Notes under the pieces: generated by a model | What the model saw: only the letters and a program-made list of their open reading frames with translations | Databases searched by the model: none | What the model was told of the DNA's origin: nothing | Assembly: GCA_964544955.1 (NCBI GenBank) | Contig: CAZJEB010000001.1 | Span: forward strand, 124,001 to 188,000 | Reading direction: 5' to 3' | Origin: JAAZPT01 sp964544955 | Lineage (GTDB): Bacteria > Bacillota > Clostridia > Christensenellales > Aristaeellaceae | DNA length: 64,000 nt | In this document: positions 53,465-61,029 of the stretch, piece by piece | Layout of the letters: every line of letters begins with the position of its first letter | Numbering within the stretch: position 1 is the stretch's first letter | Position numbers and translations under genes: made by a program

Positions 53465-53912
53465 TTTTTGTTTTTTCTCCTTTTATAATAAAATAATACA
53501 TTAGCAAAATTACTCCAACAAAAATAAATATATCTGCAAAATTACATATAAAAATGGGAATTAAAGGGAAATAAATCATATCAACAACGTAGCCTATAAA
53601 CAATCGATCATAATAATTTCCCAAAAAACCTGATAATATTAGTAAAAAGCTAAAATAGACAAAATTATTTTTATTTTTATTTATAAAAACATATAAAAAC
53701 AACATAAAAACAAAAGGTAAAATATATGTACTTAATATTGAATTTGAAAACAAACCAAATGCTATGCCATGGTTTTCAGTATATTTTATACTTAATATTT
53801 GGGGTATTAATACTAATTCATTAACAAGTTCTAATTTATTGTAAATAGCAAATTCTTTTGTTATTCTATCAATAGAAAAAAATAAAATTGGTAAAAAAAC
53901 ATTTGGTTTCAT
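53457..53912 (-). CDS. lspA: Lipoprotein signal peptidase II
   Basis: 151 residues, four membrane helices. Aspartic protease cleaving signal peptides at the lipobox Cys. Catalytic pair: Asp in SGFLGNYYDRLFIGYVVDM and Asp in FICNFADIFIF; N-terminal SIDRITKEFA replaces the more common DQxTK. Other motif YTENHGIAFGLF is conserved. Needed for the PrsA-like lipoprotein and others. AGGAGGTAA precedes ATG. Confidence 0.94.
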   Translation of the reverse strand: MKPNVFLPILFFSIDRITKEFAIYNKLELVNELVLIPQILSIKYTENHGIAFGLFSNSILSTYILPFVFMLFLYVFINKNKNNFVYFSFLLILSGFLGNYYDRLFIGYVVDMIYFPLIPIFICNFADIFIFVGVILLMYYFIIKGEKTKIE

Positions 53913-53972
53913 TATATTACCTCCATAAATATAATTCTATAAAAATAATCACCTTATTGCAACTAATATAAT

Positions 53973-54001
53973 TTGACAATGATATAAAATTAAAATATAA
54001 T
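53973..54001 (+). promoter_or_regulatory. Consensus promoter of thiT
   Basis: Perfect TTGACA (53973-53978), 17-base spacer and perfect TATAAT (53996-54001); starts transcription at the riboswitch. Confidence 0.85.
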
Positions 54002-54004
54002 TAA

Positions 54005-54094
54005 TTCGTCAGGGGTGCTGAGAAATCGGCTGAGACAAATTTTATTTGAACCCTTATACCTGATCCAGATAATACTGGCGTAGGAAAGATGCTA
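54005..54094 (+). ncRNA. TPP riboswitch
   Basis: Thi-box elements CAGGGGTGC, GGCTGAGA, ACCCTTATACCTGATC and GATAATACTGGCGTAGGAAAG occur in the right order with typical spacing. It controls thiT; thiamine pyrophosphate binding should favour the downstream terminator. Confidence 0.95.
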
Positions 54095-54104
54095 TAAAGT
54101 AAGT

Positions 54105-54136
54105 TTCACGCCATATTATATGGGGTGAATTTTTTA
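54105..54136 (+). terminator. Riboswitch-controlled terminator
   Basis: TTCACGCCAT (54105-54114) pairs, with one mismatch, with ATGGGGTGAA (54120-54129), followed by six T residues, immediately before the thiT ribosome site. Confidence 0.8.
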
Positions 54137-54153
54137 TTTTATGGAGGTAGTTT

Positions 54154-54720
54154 ATGAACTTTAAAACTCAAAGGCTTGTGGAAAGTGCAATTTTAATTGC
54201 AGTAGGAACAATTTTAAGTTTGTTTTCCTTTAGTGGTCCATGGATAAAAGGTGGAAGTATTACAATTTGTAGTATGTTACCTTTAGTTCTTATATCTTTT
54301 AGGTATGGTGCTAAATGGGGAACATTTTCAGCGTTAGTATATGCAATTTTGCAGGCAATATTGGGAGCGTCAAATATTTCGTATGCTCCAAATTTTGGTT
54401 TAATGATAGGCATTACATTTTTAGATTATATTTTACCTTTTGGAGTAATAGGGTTAGCCTCACTTTTTGATAATAAATTTAAACATAAATTAATATCAAT
54501 AAACGCAGGAGTTGTTGTTACATTTTCCCTTAGACTATTATTCCATTTTCTAAGTGGATGGTTAATATGGCAAGCTTTATGGCCTGAGGCTGGCTGGACT
54601 GCTTGGGTATATTCAATAGCTTATAATTCGTCTTTTATGATTCCTGAAATAATAATAACCTGCTTAGTGGTTTCTATAACATATAAGCCATTAGAGAAAT
54701 ATTGGAATAAATTAAAATAA
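54154..54720 (+). CDS. thiT: ECF transporter thiamine-specific S component ThiT
   Basis: Substrate-binding membrane subunit that uses an energy-coupling module (EcfAA'T) encoded elsewhere. 188 residues, six predicted helices. Conserved ThiT segments: ISFRYGAKWGTFSALVYAIL, a loop with YAPNFG, LDYILPFG and the C-terminal WPEAGWTAWVYSIAYNSSFM rich in aromatic thiamine-binding residues. TGGAGGTAG precedes the ATG. The TPP riboswitch upstream supports the assignment. Confidence 0.95.
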   Translation: MNFKTQRLVESAILIAVGTILSLFSFSGPWIKGGSITICSMLPLVLISFRYGAKWGTFSALVYAILQAILGASNISYAPNFGLMIGITFLDYILPFGVIGLASLFDNKFKHKLISINAGVVVTFSLRLLFHFLSGWLIWQALWPEAGWTAWVYSIAYNSSFMIPEIIITCLVVSITYKPLEKYWNKLK

Positions 54721-54729
54721 ATTAAATAA

Positions 54730-54774
54730 AATATAATAAACACCGCTTAAAAGTGGTGTTTATTATATTTTATG
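54730..54774 (+). terminator. Terminator after thiT
   Basis: CACCGCTT pairs with AAGTGGTG around AAAA; the A/T stem continues on both sides. Confidence 0.8.
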
Positions 54775-54838
54775 GGAAATATTTATTATTTTTTAACAAA
54801 AAGCTTTTAATTTTTATCAATATCTGTTAGAATAAATA

Positions 54839-54866
54839 TTGATTTTAATAAAAATAGCAATAAAAT
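54839..54866 (+). promoter_or_regulatory. Predicted promoter of the EF-G-like gene
   Basis: TTGATT, 16 bases, TAAAAT. Confidence 0.4.
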
Positions 54867-54907
54867 TTAATATATTTTATGCTTAATATAGTTTAGGAGG
54901 AACATAA

Positions 54908-56983
54908 ATGGCTGATTATAAAACCGCTGATATTAGAAACATAGCTTTTATGGGTCACGGCGGAGATGGAAAAACCACTTTAACAGAAGCAATGCTTTTT
55001 GCAACTGGTGTAATTGATAGGCAAGGTAAAGTTGAGGATGGCTCAACAACATCTGACTATGAACCAGAAGAAATTAAAAGAAAAATATCAATAGGTTCTT
55101 CAGTTATACCAATTATTTGGAATAATAAAAAAATAAATATAATTGACGTTCCTGGATACTTTGATTTCGTAGGTGAAACATTAGGCGCATTACGTGTTAC
55201 TGATACAACTGCAATAGTTATGAATGCTACAAGCGGTGTTGAAGTTGGCACAGAAAAAGCATGGGAAGCTGCTGTAGAAAATGGAAATACAAAAATGTTT
55301 ATTGTAAACCATATGGACAGAGATAATGCTGACTATGAAAAAGTTGTAAAAGAACTTCAAGAAAAATTTGGTAATAGTATAGTTCCACTAATGCTTCCAA
55401 TTGGTAAAGGTCCTACATTTAATGGAGTTATAGATTTATTACACAATAAAGCATATAAGGTTGTTGGCAAAAAAAGAGAAGAAATACCTATGCCAGAAGA
55501 TATGCTTAGCTTAGTTGAAGAAGTTAACGAACAAATAACTGAGGCTGTAGCAAGTACATCTGAAGAGTTAATGGAAAAATACTTTGAAGAAGGCGCATTG
55601 TCACATGATGAGTTTGCCCATGGGTTAAAGCTAGGTATGCTTGAAGGAAGTATAGTTCCAGTTCTACCTTGTTCTGCAGTTAGTCAAGTTGGAATTATCA
55701 CAATCTTAGATGTTTTATCAAAATATATGCATTCACCAGATGGTGCTGTATTTAAAGGCATAAATCCAAAAAATGGCGAAGAAGTTGAAAGAAAATGTGA
55801 TGAAAACGAACCTTTCTCTGCTTTTGTTTATAAAACAATTGCCGACCCATTTGTTGGTAAGTTGTCTTTATTTAAGGTTATGTCAGGTAAAATTGAAGGA
55901 AACGGTAATATATATAATTCTTCAGCAGAAAAAACTGAGAAAGTAGCTGCCATATATACCTTACTAGGCAAAAAACAAAAAACAGTTAATGCTTTATACG
56001 CTGGTGATATTGGTGCTTTTTCCAAGCTTCAATTTACAGGTACAGGCGATACACTATGTGACGAAACAAAACCAATTAAATATCCAAGAATAAATTATCC
56101 AGAACCATGCATTAGTAAGGCGGTTTATGCTGCTAAACAAGGTGATGAAGATAAAGTTTTTGGCGGTTTATACAAGTTACAGGAAGAAGATCCATCAATT
56201 AAAGTTGAAAAGAATGTTGAAACAACTGAAACCGTACTTTCTGGTCAAGGTACAATGCATTTAGATGTTATCAAGCAAAAACTTCTTGATAAATTTGGTG
56301 CTAAGGCTAATTTTGAGGATCCAAGAATACCTTATAGAGAATCAATAAGAAAAACTGTACAAGCACAAGGCAGACACAAAAAACAATCTGGTGGTCATGG
56401 CCAGTTTGGTGATGTATGGCTTGAATTCTCTCCATTAGAAGATAGGTCAATTGATTTAGAATTTGAAGATGCTGTAGTTGGTGGTTCAGTACCAAGAAAC
56501 TTTATACCTTCTGTAGAAAAAGGATTAAGAGAAAATATAAAAGAAGGCGTTTTGGCTGGATATCCTGTATATGGTATAAAAGCAAAGTTGTATGATGGAT
56601 CATACCATCCAGTTGACTCTTCTGAAATGGCATTTAAAATTGCAGCTAGAATTGCGTTTAAAAAAGGTTGCATGGAAGCATCACCAGTTATATTAGAACC
56701 AATTATGAGTGTTAAAGTTGTTGTTCCTGATGATTATATGGGCGATGTAATGGGTGACATGAATAAAAGGCGTGGTAGAATTAATGGCATGCACCAGGTA
56801 AATGGTAAGCAAGAATTAGATGCAGAAGCTCCATTATCTGAAATGTTTAAATATGCTACTGACCTTAGGTCAATGACCCAAGCTAGAGGTTCTTTCACTA
56901 TGGAATTCTTAAGATATGAAGAAGTTCCTGCAAATGAGGCTCAAAAAATAATAGATGCCGCAAAGAAAGACGAAGAGGAATAA
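54908..56983 (+). CDS. EF-G-like translation GTPase (EF-G paralogue)
   Basis: 691 residues, full-length EF-G domain set (G, II, III, IV, V). G1 loop is GHGGDGKTTL instead of GHIDAGKTT, G2 region has SDYEPEEIKRKISIG, G3 DVPGYFDF, G4 NHMDRD, which marks the second EF-G group of Clostridia rather than the canonical FusA beside rpsL. Domain IV contains RIPYRESIRKTVQAQGRHKK-type sequence and domain IV tip GGHGQFGDVWLEFSPL. Function could be translocation or ribosome recycling or rescue; the role of this group is not established. Not a TetM-type protein. AGGAGG before ATG. Confidence 0.88.
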   Translation: MADYKTADIRNIAFMGHGGDGKTTLTEAMLFATGVIDRQGKVEDGSTTSDYEPEEIKRKISIGSSVIPIIWNNKKINIIDVPGYFDFVGETLGALRVTDTTAIVMNATSGVEVGTEKAWEAAVENGNTKMFIVNHMDRDNADYEKVVKELQEKFGNSIVPLMLPIGKGPTFNGVIDLLHNKAYKVVGKKREEIPMPEDMLSLVEEVNEQITEAVASTSEELMEKYFEEGALSHDEFAHGLKLGMLEGSIVPVLPCSAVSQVGIITILDVLSKYMHSPDGAVFKGINPKNGEEVERKCDENEPFSAFVYKTIADPFVGKLSLFKVMSGKIEGNGNIYNSSAEKTEKVAAIYTLLGKKQKTVNALYAGDIGAFSKLQFTGTGDTLCDETKPIKYPRINYPEPCISKAVYAAKQGDEDKVFGGLYKLQEEDPSIKVEKNVETTETVLSGQGTMHLDVIKQKLLDKFGAKANFEDPRIPYRESIRKTVQAQGRHKKQSGGHGQFGDVWLEFSPLEDRSIDLEFEDAVVGGSVPRNFIPSVEKGLRENIKEGVLAGYPVYGIKAKLYDGSYHPVDSSEMAFKIAARIAFKKGCMEASPVILEPIMSVKVVVPDDYMGDVMGDMNKRRGRINGMHQVNGKQELDAEAPLSEMFKYATDLRSMTQARGSFTMEFLRYEEVPANEAQKIIDAAKKDEEE

Positions 56984-56988
56984 AATTC

Positions 56989-57018
56989 AAAAGCCCTTTC
57001 TATAGAAAGGGCTTTTAT
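56989..57018 (+). terminator. Terminator after the EF-G-like gene
   Basis: 14-base perfect arms meeting at TATA, ending in TTTT; very stable GGGC core. Confidence 0.85.
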
Positions 57019-57028
57019 TATTAAAATT

Positions 57029-57958
57029 ATGATAGTTAATTTATGTTTAAATCCTTCATATGATATTAATTTAAATTTAGATTCACTAGTTATTGGTGAT
57101 ACTAATTTAGTTGCGAAAAAACACATAAAAATTGGTGGTAAAGGTATTAATTTTTGCAGGGCACTTGATGTATTAGATGAAAAATCAAAGTGCATTTTAA
57201 TGTTGGGAATAAAAAATAATAGTTACTATATTTCTAAAATACAAAATGAAACTAACATAAACTTTTATGTAATTGATCATTCTGGAGAAGTAAGAAGCAA
57301 TATAAAATTATTTAATAAATCAACACTCGATGTAACTGAAATAAATGAAAAAGGTAATGTTATAGATTCAAATATTGAATCAACAATAATAAAAAATTTA
57401 GAAAATCTTGTACAACCAGATGATTTTATAGTTTTATCTGGAAGTATTCCTGATGGAATAACTAAATCAATGTATTCAAAAATAATTGAAATATTTAAAA
57501 ATAATAAAATTGTCGTTGATACTTCAGGTGAGGCATTGCTTTTTGCTGTTAAAAAATCACCTTACATTATTAAGCCAAATTTAAAAGAATTAGAACAACT
57601 TGTGGGGAGAAAACTATTTGATGAAAAAGAAATTATACGTGAAGCATTAAATATAAAAAATAAATACAATATAAAAATTATTTTATTATCAAATGGTATA
57701 AATGGTTCATTTTTATTTATTGATGATTTAATTTATAAGGCGAACGCAATAAATACAAATGTAGTTACAACCGTTGGTGCAGGAGATACAATGCTTGCAA
57801 GCTTTTTATATTACAATAAAAAAATAAACGCTTTAGATGCATTTATAAATTCTATATGCTTTTGTACTTCTTATATTAGTACAGGTATTTTTAATAAGGA
57901 TTTAATAAATAATGCAAATAAACTAAAAAATAAAGTATTTATTAAAAAGATTAGGTGA
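57029..57958 (+). CDS. PfkB-family sugar kinase (1-phosphofructokinase / tagatose-6-phosphate kinase-like)
   Basis: 309 residues with N-terminal VNLCLNPSYDINL and GGKGINFCRALDVLDEK (GGKGxN signature of LacC/FruK-type kinases), central LSGSIPDGI, PNLKELEQLVGR and catalytic TVGAGDTMLASFL (base Asp). Phosphorylates a phosphosugar, donor ATP. No PTS or catabolic partner gene adjacent, so the substrate is left open. It follows the EF-G terminator by 10 bases, without a clear ribosome site or promoter of its own. Confidence 0.85.
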   Translation: MIVNLCLNPSYDINLNLDSLVIGDTNLVAKKHIKIGGKGINFCRALDVLDEKSKCILMLGIKNNSYYISKIQNETNINFYVIDHSGEVRSNIKLFNKSTLDVTEINEKGNVIDSNIESTIIKNLENLVQPDDFIVLSGSIPDGITKSMYSKIIEIFKNNKIVVDTSGEALLFAVKKSPYIIKPNLKELEQLVGRKLFDEKEIIREALNIKNKYNIKIILLSNGINGSFLFIDDLIYKANAINTNVVTTVGAGDTMLASFLYYNKKINALDAFINSICFCTSYISTGIFNKDLINNANKLKNKVFIKKIR

Positions 57959-57961
57959 ATT

Positions 57962-58423
57962 ATGGATTTTAATTTTTTTAGATTAAACCGAGAAATAATG
58001 TATACTGATAAAGAAATTGGATTGATTCCAATGAAATATATAAAGCATGATAAACTTACAAAAGCAAAGGAAATTTTTGAGTTTGCAATATTGGAATATG
58101 GTTTAAATGATTTTGCGGGTAGGATATCATATAGAATAGGGGATAGTAGGCAACTTTTTTATTTGGGAGATATAGGGTACACAATATTGCCAGAATTTAG
58201 AGGGCATAATTATGCATATAAATCATGTATTTTATTAAGGAAATTTATTTTAGAAAGTAAAAATAAATCAGTAGTAATTACAAATGATGTTGATAATATT
58301 GCAAGCAGAAAAATATGTGAAAAATTAAATGCAACTTTAATAGAAATTGTTGATGTGCCATTAAGATATAGGTATAAATTTGGAATGAAAGATAAAAAGT
58401 GCAGATATATGTGGAACTTATAA
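57962..58423 (+). CDS. GNAT-family acetyltransferase
   Basis: 153 residues with the GNAT core: FYLGDIGYTILPEFRGHNYA (acetyl-CoA-binding R-x-x-G-x-A), then an INDVDNIASRKICEKLNATL-like helix (here VITNDVDNIASRKICEKLNA). Similar to RimJ/RimL-type ribosomal or small-molecule N-acetyltransferases. Begins 3 bases after the PfkB kinase stop without a clear Shine-Dalgarno site, probably translated by coupling. Substrate unknown. Overlaps the end of the convergent glycosyltransferase by 6 bases. Confidence 0.8.
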   Translation: MDFNFFRLNREIMYTDKEIGLIPMKYIKHDKLTKAKEIFEFAILEYGLNDFAGRISYRIGDSRQLFYLGDIGYTILPEFRGHNYAYKSCILLRKFILESKNKSVVITNDVDNIASRKICEKLNATLIEIVDVPLRYRYKFGMKDKKCRYMWNL

Positions 58424-59521
58424 ATAAGAATTAAATATTTCAAATAATTGTTTTAACACCGACTCTATTGAATAATTTTTTACATCATTTAAAGCAGAAT
58501 TAACAATTCTATCCCTTAGTTTATTATCTAGTAATATTCTTTTAATGTTATTTGAAAAGCTTAAGTAATCATAAGGGTTTATAAGTAAACCGTTCTTTTC
58601 GTTTTTAATTAAATCATTATTTCCCCTGATATCTGATGCTATGCAAGGAATACCACTTACCATTGCTTCCATTAGTGAAAAAGGCAACCCTTCCCTATAT
58701 GAAGGAAAACAAAAAATATCTGCAAGCATATATATTTCGTTCATATCGCTTCTATAACCAATTAACCTTAAATTATTAAATTTTACTTTTTGAGCCAATT
58801 TTAGTAAGTTGTTTTTTTCAGGGCCTTCTCCAGCAATAATATAATAAATATTTTTATCAGGTATCATTGAAAGCGCTTTTATAATTGCTGAATGGTTCTT
58901 GTTTTTATTTAATTCTCCAACTGAAAGTATTATTTTGGAACTAATAGGGATATCAAATTCTTTCTTTTTTATATTTTTGTCTATTGAAGTATGATTTACA
59001 TTACTTATGTTTAAACCTGCTCCATTAATTTTATAAACTTTATTAAATCCCATTAGATGAGCTCGTTTAAAATCTTCATCATTTATTGTTATGATTGCGT
59101 TTGTGCTTTTAGCTAAATATTTTTCTAGGGGGTAATAAATAAACCACGATAATTTTGAAGCACCTTTATAAAAATGAAAACCATGAGCAAAATAAATAAC
59201 TTTAGTTTTTATACTTTTATTATTAGCAAACCTTGTAATAGCAGATGCAATTGGAGTATGTGTATAAATTAAATTGTAATTATTTTGTACTAAAATATTC
59301 TTTATTTCTTTATAAGCCTGAATATTTTTAATGCTTTTAATAGACCTAGTAAAGCTTATATTAAAAACATTATCAACATAATTTTCTAAATATTCTTTAT
59401 CATTTTCTAAGCAGAATGATGCAATATCAACATTGAATCCCATTTTTTTTAGCAATTTAATATGAGGCATTAAAAATGCTTTTATTGTAGATGATACTGT
59501 TGTGACTATTAATATTTTCAT
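58418..59521 (-). CDS. Glycosyltransferase family 4 protein
   Basis: GT-B glycosyltransferase, 367 residues. N-terminal Rossmann-like acceptor domain (KILIVTTVSSTIKAFLMPHI) and C-terminal donor domain with LSVGELNKNKNHSAIIKAL, IIAGEGPEKNNLLKLA, and FPSYREGLPFSLMEAMVSGI (E-x7-E motif), as in EpsD/Cap-type hexosyltransferases acting on lipid-linked sugars. ATG overlaps the end of the sugar transferase by 4 bases. It probably adds the second sugar to the lipid carrier made by that enzyme; donor sugar unknown. Confidence 0.88.
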   Translation of the reverse strand: MKILIVTTVSSTIKAFLMPHIKLLKKMGFNVDIASFCLENDKEYLENYVDNVFNISFTRSIKSIKNIQAYKEIKNILVQNNYNLIYTHTPIASAITRFANNKSIKTKVIYFAHGFHFYKGASKLSWFIYYPLEKYLAKSTNAIITINDEDFKRAHLMGFNKVYKINGAGLNISNVNHTSIDKNIKKKEFDIPISSKIILSVGELNKNKNHSAIIKALSMIPDKNIYYIIAGEGPEKNNLLKLAQKVKFNNLRLIGYRSDMNEIYMLADIFCFPSYREGLPFSLMEAMVSGIPCIASDIRGNNDLIKNEKNGLLINPYDYLSFSNNIKRILLDNKLRDRIVNSALNDVKNYSIESVLKQLFEIFNSYL

Positions 59522-60150
59522 TGTTTGTCTAAACCACCTTTAAAAATAGGCATAGTTTCGTTTTTATTTGAATTAATATCTTTTCTTAAAAATACATTTG
59601 CTATAGTTTTAAATATAATATCAAAATCAAGTTTTAAGCTAAGGTTATCAACATAATAAACATCTAGTTTAAACTTTTCTTCCCACGAGATAGCGTTTCT
59701 ACCATTTACTTGTGCATACCCAGTTATTCCAGGTAAAACTTCATGCCGTCTATTTTGTTCATCCGAATATAAATCTAAATATTCAATCAGTAGGGGGCGA
59801 GGACCTATAAAGCTCATATTTCCAACAAGAACATTCCAAAGTTGCGGTAATTCATCAATACTTAACTTTCTGATAATTTTACCAATTTTGGTTATTCTTT
59901 CAACATCACTTAATGGGTTATTAACATCTTGACTTTTCATAGATTTTAATTTGTATATTTTAAATATTTTTCCTTTATAACCAGGCCTTTTTTGGATAAA
60001 AAAAGGATATTCTTTTGACTCTAAAAATATAAGTAATGCACATATAAATACAACAATAGAAGAAGGTATAATAAGAATTAAGGAAAATATAAAATCAAAT
60101 ATTCTTTTTAAATATTTTTTATAAATATTATTTTGGTTTACATTTTGCAT
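59518..60150 (-). CDS. Initiating sugar transferase (undecaprenyl-phosphate sugar-1-phosphate transferase)
   Basis: 210 residues of the bacterial sugar transferase family (PglC/EpsL/WcaJ C-terminal type): one membrane helix (about 17-39), QKRPGYKGKIFKIYKLKSM, IGKIIRKLSIDELPQLWNVL, VGNMSFIGPRPLLIEYLDLY, and VLPGITGYAQVNGRNAISWE. Catalytic Asp-Glu pair in SIDELPQ. Transfers a sugar-1-phosphate to undecaprenyl phosphate, beginning a glycan. The long frame starts 18 codons upstream; ATG 60150 has AAGAGGTGG. Polymerase and flippase genes are not adjacent. Confidence 0.9.
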   Translation of the reverse strand: MQNVNQNNIYKKYLKRIFDFIFSLILIIPSSIVVFICALLIFLESKEYPFFIQKRPGYKGKIFKIYKLKSMKSQDVNNPLSDVERITKIGKIIRKLSIDELPQLWNVLVGNMSFIGPRPLLIEYLDLYSDEQNRRHEVLPGITGYAQVNGRNAISWEEKFKLDVYYVDNLSLKLDFDIIFKTIANVFLRKDINSNKNETMPIFKGGLDKQ

Positions 60151-60187
60151 TATTACCACCTCTTTTAAAATACTAATATTATTATAA

Positions 60188-60218
60188 TAAAAAATACTCA
60201 CCAAAGCGAGTATTTTTA
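60188..60218 (-). terminator. Terminator of rpmB
   Basis: Minus strand ATACTC pairs with GAGTAT around an 8-base loop and is followed by a run of T residues. Confidence 0.65.
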
Positions 60219-60222
60219 TATA

Positions 60223-60441
60223 TTATTCTGCAGTCTCAGCAAAATTGCTGGGTAATGCTCTTGTTACATTTCCAGAACGTAAGCAACGAGTACAAACGTT
60301 AACACGCTTAGAAGCACCATTAATTGATACTCTTACTCTTTGAACGTTTGGGGCCCATTTTTTGCTGCTTTTTCTTTCAGAGTGACTAACTTTATTTCCA
60401 TACATAGTTCCTCTGTTGCAAATTTCACAGTATTTCCCCAT
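60223..60441 (-). CDS. rpmB: 50S ribosomal protein L28 (bL28)
   Basis: 72-residue ribosomal protein, ATG start with AAGGAGGTG. Contains Cys pairs (YCEIC and CTRCL) of the zinc-binding C+ form, then NVQRVRVSINGASKRVNVC, standard for L28. Slightly longer than the usual 60-64 residues at the C-terminus (LPSNFAETAE). The zinc form means a zinc-starvation paralogue could exist elsewhere. Monocistronic or cotranscribed with rplS upstream; the gap between them is 39 bases. Confidence 0.96.
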   Translation of the reverse strand: MGKYCEICNRGTMYGNKVSHSERKSSKKWAPNVQRVRVSINGASKRVNVCTRCLRSGNVTRALPSNFAETAE

Positions 60442-60480
60442 GCATCACACCTCCTTGATGTTTGCGCAGTTGTTTATTGA

Positions 60481-60831
60481 TTAATAACGTTTTGTTTCTT
60501 TGATTTTTGCAGCTTTACCTTGTAGTTCTCTTATGTAATAAAGCTTAGCTCTTCTTACTTTACCACGACGTACAATTACAACTCGATCAACACGTGGAGA
60601 GTGTATTGGGAAAGTACGTTCAACACCAATACCTGATGCAACTCTTCTTACAGTAAATGTTTCCCTAATGCCGCCATTACGTTTGGCAATCACAGTTCCT
60701 TCAAATGCTTGTAAACGTTCACGGGTTCCTTCAACAACTTTAACATAAACACATACAGTGTCACCTACTTCAAATTTAGGTAAGTCTGTTCTTAGTTGTT
60801 CCTTTTCTAAAGAACGTATAATTTCGCTCAT
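60481..60831 (-). CDS. rplS: 50S ribosomal protein L19 (bL19)
   Basis: 116 residues, standard length. Recognised by LPKFEVGDTVCVYVKVVEGT, RERLQAFEGTVIAKRNGG, FTVRRVASGIGVERTFPIHS and the basic tail VRRGKVRRAKLYYIRELQGK. ATG preceded by GGAAGGAGG. Its 5' leader carries a structured element that resembles the Firmicute L19 autoregulatory leader. Confidence 0.96.
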   Translation of the reverse strand: MSEIIRSLEKEQLRTDLPKFEVGDTVCVYVKVVEGTRERLQAFEGTVIAKRNGGIRETFTVRRVASGIGVERTFPIHSPRVDRVVIVRRGKVRRAKLYYIRELQGKAAKIKETKRY

Positions 60832-60907
60832 TTTGTTGGCCTCCTTCCTTAGCTGACGTTCATACTAAAATTAAATTAGTAGCGGACCGCCTGATTGTCA
60901 CCAAAAA
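60832..60907 (-). promoter_or_regulatory. Leader of rplS, possible L19 autoregulatory RNA
   Basis: About 76 bases between the start of transcription and rplS; contains a GCGGTCCGC stem-forming segment, a short inverted repeat CTACTAA/TTAGTAT, and the ribosome site. Size and position fit the L19 leader, which binds L19 to repress translation; the exact motif was not verified. Confidence 0.4.
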
Positions 60908-60936
60908 ATTATAACAAACTAAGTTAGTAATTGCAA
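60908..60936 (-). promoter_or_regulatory. Promoter of rplS
   Basis: Minus strand TTGCAA, 17-base spacer, perfect TATAAT. Confidence 0.7.
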
Positions 60937-61029
60937 GCATTTTTGTATATTTTTTATTACAAATAATAAAATTGCACCTAGGCACAAAAAATGATAAACT
61001 ATAATTAATATATAATAAGGAGTTTTTTT

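Noticed and set aside
54908..56983. Tetracycline-resistance TetM-type ribosome protection protein
   Set aside because: P-loop and switch sequences match EF-G-like paralogues and no resistance context is present.
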